Source: Ilyonectria destructans (taxonomy: Eukaryota > Ascomycota > Sordariomycetes > Hypocreales > Nectriaceae). From it: a stretch of 64,000 nucleotides of DNA. Made by a program: the position numbers and the translations under genes. The notes under the pieces were generated by a model. It saw nothing but the letters and a program-made list of their open reading frames with translations. It had not been told where the DNA came from and searched no databases. The stretch covers positions 1,364,001-1,428,000 of the forward strand of contig JAHEWK010000012.1 of the NCBI GenBank assembly GCA_020740775.1, in the 5' to 3' direction. This document shows, piece by piece, positions 55,912-64,000 of the stretch (the first letter of the stretch is position 1; every line of letters begins with the position of its first letter).

Positions 55912-57945
55912 CTACATGTGTGACGTCCACTTCTCCAGCAGGGGTGGAGGGCGCCGGGGATCAGCGAATGTGGCCTCCCAGGCCGACATGACCTGAAACA
56001 ACTGGTTCTCCGCACCGTTTCTGGCAACTATCTCCAAATCATACGGTCTACGGTTGTAGGTGGAAAAGCCCACGGGCACACTGGCGATGGGGTAACCTGC
56101 CGCTGCAGCGGTGGTTGTCAAGCCCGACTCGCCCGAGGCTATGATGACGTCCGTCCCGGTTTCCGCCCAGAGCTTCTCCACCGTCTCGCGCACGTTGCGT
56201 CGGAAATGGCCTAAGGACCTATGATACTCCTCATCGGTGATATTATCCCTTAGCCCGCTCTCGAGCACTGTCTGGCTGGGTTGTTCTTGGGAAAAGGTAA
56301 AGGTTAGCTTGACCCTTGAGCTCGGAATGAAAATACCAGCTCATACCTGGAGGTAATTCAACGTCTGCGTGTCTCCTGTTGAATTCGACCACATCGACCA
56401 CATCGACCACATCGTCCAAAGCGCGCATCTGCGGATTGTCAAACAAGGCAATATCTCTCCTGAAGACGAAGCTGAGTTGGTGTCCTGGAATGGGGATCAG
56501 CAGGTTGGGGAGATAGAGAGCAGGAACTGACACCTACATGAGATGGTGCCCATCTCGGCCGTCGTGTATTTTTTGACGACGTTGTCGAGCATCATCAACG
56601 GAGCATCGTAGACTACCTTGCCTCCAAGACCTTTGATTGTCTTCATGGCGGGGCTGATGTCCCGTTTCTGCAAGTTGGTTAGCCATAGCCTCGAAGGGGG
56701 GCTCAAACACCATGGTCACATGCTCCTGGTCAAAAACCGGGATTTTGATGTACTCTTCTTCATCGAACTGCCACTGTTCGTAGTTCAGGAGCGCAATGCG
56801 GATGCCCTGCCACGAGCTGCCGAAAGAGGAGTGGAAGTCCCTTCCGGGAAGGAGAACTTCCATGACATTAGCGCAGCCTTCAACCGACTTTGCCAGCGGG
56901 CCGGCACTGTCCCAAGTCGCTCCTCCAGACTGGGTGCCGAACTTGTTGACAGCGCCAACCGTTCCTTTCATTCGTAGAGAGCTGCGCGAATTGCCGGATG
57001 CACTGTCGAGTCGTCTGCCTCAGTGCCAATACTGATGGGAGCGAAGCCAGCTGCCACCGCCACGGCACTGCCTGAGGAGGAGCCTACAGGAGTCTTCAAG
57101 ACACACATGGATTAGCACTTGTGCAGCACATGAGGGGGGAGTTTGGCCACTGACGCTATGGCCTAACCACCTGTCCTTGGGATCAACGTCGCCTCTCACA
57201 TATGGCGACTGGGTCTGGAGTGTGTTAGTCAAGAACGCTCTCTCGATATCACCCGCCAAGCTGATTCCGTACCTGACCTCTAACTGGAGACCATCCGCTC
57301 TTGGCGCCAAATCCCTTCGCGTTGCTCCATTCCTGTCTCCCTTTAGCAGTTCTGGGGCGAAGGAAACGGGGTTTCAGTAGAGGATCGACGAACCGACATA
57401 TTCGACTTCCCAATGACGATGCGCCCTGCCTTCGTCAGCAGCGTTGCCATGGTGGCGTCCTTGGTGGCGTTCAGGCCCTGCAGAGCGAAAGAGCCCGGGA
57501 ACAGATCAAGTCCTATGCAGAAGAGTGAGCAGATCAGTATCCCAGAGCCGCCATCAAGTTACATCCGACCTTGAGAATGATGGGGATTCCATGTAGCCGC
57601 GTTCTCGAACCTAGCTCTCGCCTCTCCTGGTCCAGGGTCCTGGCCTCAGCGAGAGCTATGTTCCTGGGGGCGGTAGAAATCATGGCGTGAAGCTTCATGC
57701 CGTCACGGCCGTGAGCAGCGATCTGCTTGAAGTACAGGTTGGCGAGTTCGACGCTCGTGCAGTCACCGGCGTCTAGAAGGCGTCGAAGCTCAGCGGCCGT
57801 TGCCACCAGCAGATTGTTGGCAGCTCGGTGGCATGGCGGCTGCTGGCGAAGGGCAATGAGCAAAGAAGGTGACGAAACCAACGTCAGAGAGGAACCACAA
57901 TCCTGCCGTAAAGAAAGCGACTGCAGCTAGTCCGCGATATCTCAT
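55912..57945 (-). pseudogene. Amidase-signature family pseudogene
   Basis: Amidase blocks occur in order across about ten exon pieces. They are a signal-peptide-like start at 57945, ELRRLLDAGDCTSVEL, HGIPIILK, the FALQGLNATKDATM and GRIVIGKSNMS segments, then GKS-EWSNAKGFGAKSGWSP, SPYVRGDVDPKDRWLGHS, the Ser-rich [17 protein letters not shown] and GGATWDSAGPLAKS. The family has a Ser-cisSer-Lys triad and hydrolyses amides. Two breaks are visible. The junction near 57570-57512 cannot be joined in phase. A one-base loss near 56972 puts a stop in RAALYE and shifts the next block. GTETDGS is replaced by GTEADDS. The 3' half, including LESGLRDN and VIIASGESGLTTTAAAAGYPIASVPVGF, is open to TAG/TGA at 55912. 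Sequencing error could mimic this, but two breaks argue for decay. Confidence 0.65.
56387..56415 (+). repeat. 9-bp tandem repeat (GACCACATC)
   Basis: Three units in the amidase frame give DDVVDVVDVV-type residues. Slippage is likely. Confidence 0.7.
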
Positions 57946-58499
57946 AACAGAGAGCGGAGAGGCTAGAATGATGCCGTGGACAAGCAAGATTAGGATGGCG
58001 TGGTGGGAAAGATGGGATCAAGCTCGGGGAAGCGGCACTGCGGCACTGAGTCACTGCTGTGCGTGGCTTCCCTCTTACCTTGCGGCTTAATGTAGGCAGG
58101 CACGAAGTACCAGTACTTACATCGAGAGGGGGGGCAGTTTAGCAAGCTGAGTGATGCAAATGGGTCATAGACCATGGGAGTCAGGATATGTGTGGGAAGT
58201 ATGATGTCTTGTCTATGGGAATTCTAAGCAGTTGTCTCATACCTGGGATACGGCTCGCTGCACGCATCACTGAGGGGCCAAGTACATTTGTGAGAATTTG
58301 AGGCAAGGGGTGGGGGCTATATTCTGCCCTTGACCACCTAGTCAAGCGTAATTAGTTTTCTTAGAAACCAACGGATCGTTAAAGTTACCCTTCTGCCCCC
58401 CCCCCCCCCCCCCCCCCCCGGCCCTTACAGCATAGGGCTCGGAGAGCCGGTAGGTCAATAGCCAAGCAACAAATGAGGTCGGGTGATTTTCTGAACTAA
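57946..58499. other. Intergenic with poly-C tract
   Basis: No gene. A run of 24 C at 58396-58419, then GG. Confidence 0.5.
58396..58419 (+). repeat. Poly-C tract (24 C)
   Basis: Uninterrupted homopolymer between the amidase relic and the Hsp70-like 3' end. Exact length may be affected by sequencing. Confidence 0.85.
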
Positions 58500-60314
58500 T
58501 TATAAACTTAATCCATCTATAGTATTCGTCGTTTGTAGTAACTGACGAAGAACAGTATCTTCTTGATAGTGCTCTTCTGCCTGAATTATTAAAAATTCAA
58601 TCAGATCAGTACTTTCCCACCCCATTGGTGCTTGACTTTTGAGGATCTCCTCCGTTCCAGATTTCAGATCGCGAGCAATGACTCTCAGCGCAAAGTCAGA
58701 ATCAACCTCAAACCCCACCTCGATCACAGGAACACCTCGGGGTGATGCCGGCAAACTCAACTCGAACTTGCCGAGCAAGATGTTGTCTCTTGTAAGGCCC
58801 CGCTCACCCTGGTACACTTTCAGCAACACCGTAGTTTGGTTGTCGGTAGCTGTTGTGAAGATTTGCCTCTTGAGAGTTGGGATAGGAGTGTTTCGGGGAA
58901 TTATCTTCGTCATGATCCCGCCCGTTGTCTCAATACCGAGACTCAAAGGACAGATGTCGAATGTTAAAGTACAGCCACAATCTTCTTCGGAGAACAGAAC
59001 CCTTCCTTGGAGGATGGCACCAATAGCGTGGGAGTCGGCGGGCTCAACGACGTGGCTGGCTTTAATTCCTAAATACTCCTCAAGCAAAGGTTGCAACTTT
59101 GGAATATGACTCGAGCTACCGACCAAGATCAGGTGATTGATGTCCTTCTTTGTGAGGTTTGAGGACTTGAGTGCCTGCTCCACCGAGGGGAGGCTTCTGC
59201 GAAATATGTCATCGGTGGTCGATGAGGTCTTGATTAAATTGAAAGCATCTTGACTTTCCATGCTGCCAACCTCGTATTCAACAATATCCAATCCACCTTG
59301 GAAGTTCTGGACCTGGACATTGTAGCCGCCATCTGCGAGGGTGATATCACTAGTGGTTGCCAGCATCTCCAGTACACCCGAATCAACTTCAACGATGTGG
59401 AGGCTAAGTATATCGTCATCAAGGCCGTAGACGAGGTAATTTTCCTCGCCGTCAATCCTGTCTAAGTTATGAGCAATACCGGCAGCACTCGGCTCCATCA
59501 GAAGTCGCGGAACATCAAGGCCAGCTAGGTCAGCAGATCTTTTCGTCGCATCTCGCTGTTCATCCCCGAAAGAAGTAGGAATTGTGATAATGGCCTTCGA
59601 AACCTCTGTTCCCAGGTAGTCTTCTGCAGTCTCCTTGATTCTTTTCAGGATTAAGCCGTAAATCTCTTCCGGGGTAAAGTGCTTGTGACCGCTACCTAGG
59701 TCGATCTCGATAAGTGGTCGGTTTGCTCCGGAGATGACTTTGAATGGTAGATGTTCGACTTCGGCCTCAATGTCTGAGAAGTTACGCCCGATTAGACGCC
59801 TTGAAGCAGCATTAGTTTCTGAGTTGCGAAAATGAAGCTAATATTGTATAGCTTACCTGATGCCAAATACTGTGTTTCTTGGATCAATTTCAGCATGTAA
59901 CCTAGCTGCTTCGCCAAACAACGGGCCACTATCCGTGAAAGCAACATAAGAGGGACTAAACTGGCTCACTTTTGAGAGTTAGGATCAAACTGATTGATTT
60001 CAAAAGCTAACGGTTCAAATGAGGAAGAATGGGTACTCACTGTGCTCTATAGGTAGGATATCGATATTCCCAGCTCGGATGGTTGCGACTCGATTGTGCA
60101 TTGCTCCAAATTCCTTTCTGGTTTTATGTCAGCCTCCGGTATTAGACCCCAAGTCAATAGAGTTTATTCTTACTATGCCGATATATGCGCTTTCTTGCTG
60201 CTGAGTCTCCCTGGCTGGTAGGTAGATAGCACCTAGGCAAATGAGAAGACATCCGAGGCAAAGAGCCCACATGGTGGAGGCTTTAAATTTCCGGCCTTCC
60301 TTCATCTTGGACAT
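58500..60314 (-). CDS. Divergent ER-targeted Hsp70-like protein
   Basis: Four exons: 60314-60174, 60113-60041, 59968-59857, 59799-58500 (541 aa). The N-terminus has a membrane anchor or signal (MWALCLGCLLICLGAIYLP), so it enters the ER. Hsp70 features kept are FSPSYVAFTDSG, RRLIGRNFSDIE, AIITIPTSFGDEQRDATKRSADLAGL, EPSAAGIAH, LILVGSSSHIPKL and the substrate domain DICPLSLGIETTGGIMTKIIPRNTPIP. Changed or lost are the first phosphate loop (IGIEFGAMHN where Hsp70 has IGIDLGTTYS), the second phosphate loop (LVYGLDDDILSLHIVEVD lacks the Gly-rich GGGT), part of subdomain IIB, and the C-terminal lid. There is no HDEL. It is probably unable to hydrolyse ATP normally. It could be a pseudo-chaperone or an early pseudogene, though the frame is fully open. 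Confidence 0.8.
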
Positions 60315-60950
60315 TGTTGAAGCTTTTGGACTTAGAATTTAACTGCTCAGTGGTATTGCACGGGCAAACTAGGTGATATGAATGATACCACCGCGGTAAT
60401 TCGACGATGCGGAGGAGTAATAATACGAGGAGGTGGTAAAATGCTTGGAGAATTGGGGTTGACTTCCTTCGAAGACAATGAAAAGAAACATTCACCTGTT
60501 AGGTGACCAGTCTTCCTGATATCTGGCTTTTTTGATCCTTCCGGGATGTTGAGTGCTGCCTAACATTTCAATATGACACTTGGCCTCTGCTCGTGAGCCA
60601 ACTCACATCACAAGAGGCGGGCGAGCCCGTGCTCGAAGGCCTCGTTTAATTTCATATCGAAGGGAATTAAGTTAGAATATGCAAGTATCAGTAACAAGGT
60701 AGATTTAGATTCAGTGGGGGCCATTTTAGGCTCGCTGGTATCGAGCGATATTAAGGAATAGCTCACGAGCATGAGGTAGGCATACTGCTTCTCATTAATC
60801 GACATGTAAAATCTGAATACAGGTTCCAGATATGAGATTCTTGGCCTAAGTGCTTTTACGGTTGTGGCTGAATCAAGACATAGCTACGCATTATTCCGTG
60901 GGGGCTGGACTGTGCAATATTCATGTCATGCTCGTAAGCCAACACCTGTA
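60315..60950. other. Intergenic
   Basis: Upstream of the Hsp70-like gene; no gene seen. It ends at the 3' limit of the P450 relic. Confidence 0.4.
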
Positions 60951-61660
60951 TCTCGGCTACACAAACCACCCAAAAATTGTTCCAAGTGGTTTCTTGGGCT
61001 CCTCAAAATATAAGTCGAATTGTCGAACAAATTGGGGAACCAACTTGTTCATCTCTAAACGCCTAATTTCTTTTCCTTAAGACAAACACGCGAGCCGCTC
61101 CCAAACTATCATAGATCAGGCAAAGAGCATTGGAGCATGCAATTTCTGGTCACTTACCGCAAAATTGATGCCTGAAGAACTAATTTCTCCAGTTTTCTGA
61201 TCAAGCCATCTTTCCGGGCCGAATAGCTCTGGATTCTGGCACACGTCTGAATTGTCGTGTAGCGTTCATGCGTTCACTCCGACTTCGGTCTGGTATTGAC
61301 TGGTTAGCTCTGGTCCATCTGTAGAGCAATAGAGTGATGTGTTTCGTGTAGATATGCACTTAAATTCCGGGAGGAATAATGTCCTGCAATGTGCGCACCA
61401 TTCCTTGAAACGATTCTGGCAAGCATCTGCCCGACATCAGGATGCATTCTCAGCCCTTCCTTAATAACCGCCTGCAGATACGGCATATACTGCGCTTCTT
61501 GGGACTTCAGTGAATCTGAGAGTCTTCCCCCTCTCATTTTGTTGTCAATCTCCTCTAAGCTTTTGCAATTTCTCGTCTTGGTAGAAGTACTGAATACCGA
61601 ACTTAGCGAGACGGCTATCGTATCTGAGCAGCAGCGATATTAATTCCGCAGGCATCATAA
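60951..61660 (-). pseudogene. Cytochrome P450 C-terminal relic
   Basis: In order on the minus strand: an I-helix-like SDTIAVSLSSVF (about 61630-61595), EEIDNKMRGG, and the K-helix ExxR in QAVIKEGLRMHPDVG near 61441-61475. Then come a shifted IIPPGI segment, TEVGVNA followed by TGA at 61268-61266 where P450s have Trp, NPELFGPERWLD, the heme motif FGSGSRVCL (Cys codon 61084-61082), and EMNKLVPQ in another frame to about 60958. P450s are heme monooxygenases. The nonsense codon, at least two frame shifts and a missing N-terminal half make it non-functional. Confidence 0.75.
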
Positions 61661-61872
61661 CCCAGAATCCAAACGTGCAATATCATCAATTTTCTCATTC
61701 AGTAGTTGTAAGGTTTAGGATGTTCCGGGCCTAGTAAGCGACCAGGGGTTGACGCAGGGAATATATGAATTCACCACACGACAAAGGCACAATTACTTGT
61801 TGGGCCTTCTATTTCTATCACCATTTCTTTACTCTCCGTTACTTTATGCACAGTCTTTGTATATCAATCTAA

Positions 61873-63144
61873 TTACTGGGCCCATTTCTCGAACAGGGTT
61901 TGAAGGCGGGCACCTTCAGTATCAGCAACCTCGGAGAAACCTCGTGCTGACCCGAAAGGATGGTATGGAAAGGGGCTGAGGGAGTAACATTAGTTAAGCC
62001 GTTTCTATCAAGTCTGGGACGAAAAGAAGCTTGTCACGGAAGAATTGAACTTACCCGTATTCTGGGACCCAGGTGATTGTATCATTGGATTTCTGAGCCT
62101 CGATACACTCTTTCCAGAAATTTTCGAAGAATGCTCTCTCCGGGGCGAATGCCTCATTAGTTGGATCAGGGCACTGCGATGACTGGGTTGTGCCCATGCG
62201 TGCGTGAATGTGAGACACCTAGCGTTTACCGTTAGTAGGAATGTGAATAACTGGTATATTTGACTTACGTGAGGAATGATGGCTGTAAGAATGGCCTTGT
62301 CCTCCTCTCCTTGATCGAGGAGGCGCTCGCATACTACAACCCAATGAGAGATGTCGGCCGTAATCCGCAATCTTATTTTTGCATTAGCGATCTGGTCTTC
62401 ATCGTTTGAAGAGGGGGGAATACTTGGGGACTCTGCTCAATACGTATAATCCCGCATATGGGTTGAACATGGAGCGTAGCCTGTGTGTCTCATGGCGAAT
62501 CTTTCCCTCAAGTCCCAGCTCGGCGTCGACTTCTAGGGTGCCCTTGTAAAACTCGACTGATTGGTCCAGGGTCCAATGGTCGCTATAAAATAAGTTAATG
62601 TCTAGGCCTTGACACATGATGATGGAGTGGCTGAGATGGGTTTACGGATTTCTGACGTACCTTCCAGATTGAGCGTTGTAATTGATGGGCCTCAAGATCT
62701 GGGCGTTCTGGAGCTGTTCTTTGTAATGACCAAGGACCACCTGGGGGGTTAGCCCTGTAGGCTTAGGTCCCCTGTATCCTGGCCATGCTGTGTGGATGCT
62801 GGATTATTGTTAGTTTCACGACGTAATCGGAGGTTGAGACATGCCATTATTGGAAGTAGCATGTCTTTGCTTATGATGACGGACTCACAGAACGCTGATC
62901 TCAAGACCTGCGTCGTCACAGATGCGACGGACAGTGGGTAGGTCAGGCAGAGGTTCGAAATCAATCTCGACTCCGGCTATTGTGCAAAGACACTTTACTT
63001 GAGCTCTTGAACTCTGAAGATGGTGAGGATGAAGCGCATACCGTAGCCCTGCTGCTTCAAGGTAGGGAACCACTTCTTCCAATGGTCATAGTTGGGGCCA
63101 GGTTCGATGCCCCACACGGTGCGGAAACGCAAGATCTGAACCAT
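61873..63144 (-). CDS. Sugar phosphate isomerase/epimerase (xylose-isomerase-like TIM barrel)
   Basis: Seven exons: 63144-63042, 62976-62889, 62798-62661, 62582-62424, 62371-62269, 62218-62055, 61975-61873 (285 aa), all in phase. The fold is the AP-endonuclease-2/xylose-isomerase-like barrel. Metal-ligand candidates are E in GVEIDFEP, D/H in TADISHW, and H/R in HIHARMGTTQ, with the loop HETHRLRSMFNP. GIEPGPNYDHWKKWFPTLKQQGYAGVE is typical of fungal members. Cytosolic, divalent-metal-dependent sugar isomerase or epimerase; the substrate is unknown. It is intact in contrast to the P450 and amidase relics nearby. Confidence 0.82.
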
Positions 63145-64000
63145 GATGGTGACGAGGGATGAGAGGGTCGTAAAAACGGGAAAATTGAATATTTACAAAG
63201 AGGAATCAAACAACTGCCTCCTGTAAGTTGAGGAGCGCGGCTCTGCTTTCTACCCCCAGAAATATCAAGGCCCCCCGAGCTTAGGCCGACATCCGAACCT
63301 GAGCCGCTGACTGATGGCGGGAAATCAGATCTGCAGGCCCGGAAAAAGATGCCCTAAACAGAAAACTTGCCTAATTAGACGACCCGCCTCATCTGGGCGC
63401 ATCTGGGCGCATCCAATGCTAGCCGTAAATCAGCTTTTCGGGAAACATCTCGACTGCAAGGTGCGATTGTCTCACATGATGATGAGGAAGTGGAGAGGCC
63501 CGGCGTCAAGTCCGATGAGGGCCGGGGAAGCAAATGTCTCAGAATTCTTTCCATTCACGCGGAGGTAAGCTGGCGGTTTACCCCTCTTTTGCACTGTTTT
63601 TTCTCGGACTTATGTGAGTATGCCGATGTCATTCCTGTGTGGTATTGGACTGACTGCTCACCTGTTCACCTATTCACCTGCTCACCGAGAGGTCGTGTCT
63701 GTCTAGTCTTGCATGCATTGCCGCAACATGCCTAATTCGGGAATTTGTCCCCGGGGAGACGAGTGCTTGATTAGGTCGGGGAATAATTAGCACGCATTTT
63801 CAAGCCCAAGCCCCGCAAAGAGCGTCACTAACAGGCCTTGCAGTGCCATGTGGGCCATGGCAAAGTGAGTAGGCTGCCCACTCTACTGCGCCAACCCAGG
63901 CCCTCTTACTCCACGTCTAGATGTCACAGCCAGTGAGACGTGGATGTCACCTGGGGATGCTGGAGTATCCGAGAAACGTGACAACAAGAGATCCATTCGG
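63145..64000. other. Intergenic to window end
   Basis: Promoter side of the isomerase gene; no gene seen in the last 850 bp. Confidence 0.4.

Overview
This window is nuclear DNA of a filamentous ascomycete (Pezizomycotina, most likely a Sordariomycete). The evidence is many short GT-AG introns (about 45-80 bp), three Zn2Cys6 transcription factors, a SAT4-type membrane protein, an NLR with a SesA-like N-terminus, a LaeA-like methyltransferase and a DUF3669 protein. No contig end or plasmid feature is visible. Exon models were built by hand from splice motifs and phase. Unless noted, summed exon lengths are a multiple of three and the joined frame is open.

Layout. 0-9.7 kb: a secreted GH16 enzyme with a golvesin-like C-terminal domain, a MYND protein, a Zn2Cys6 factor divergent from a SAT4-family membrane protein, and a Gfo/Idh/MocA oxidoreductase. 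9.7-13 kb: gene-poor DNA with two decayed genes, one resembling a ribosome-inactivating protein. 13-16 kb: a signal-peptide-bearing nitrilase convergent with a second Zn2Cys6 factor. 16-22 kb: an orphan gene bracketed by diverged direct repeats, a DUF3669 protein and about 2.3 kb without genes. 22-25.4 kb: a SesA-NACHT-ankyrin NLR. 26-31.5 kb: an ACS-type MFS transporter divergent from a copper amine oxidase with a PTS1-like end. 32-43.7 kb: a sugar MFS, a DHA1-like MFS, an intracellular GH3 beta-glucosidase with PA14 insert, a third Zn2Cys6 factor and a wax-synthase-like O-acyltransferase. This block could be a glycoside uptake and hydrolysis or glycoside-processing cluster. 45-52.4 kb: housekeeping-like genes with strong codon bias (repeat-bearing GPI cell-wall protein, aldo/keto reductase, CECR5-like HAD hydrolase). 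52.7-63.1 kb: a 10-exon LaeA-like methyltransferase, three pseudogenes (unknown family, amidase, cytochrome P450), a divergent ER Hsp70-like protein, and an intact 7-exon TIM-barrel sugar-phosphate isomerase/epimerase.

Two pseudogenes in the last region carry stops that look like TGG to TGA or CAG to TAG changes, as expected from C-to-T decay. The most unusual items are the Hsp70 that lacks the phosphate-binding loops, the NLR with its Gly/His/Asn-rich linker and 30-residue ankyrin repeats, and the methyltransferase gene with a 13-nt microexon and a GC-AG intron.
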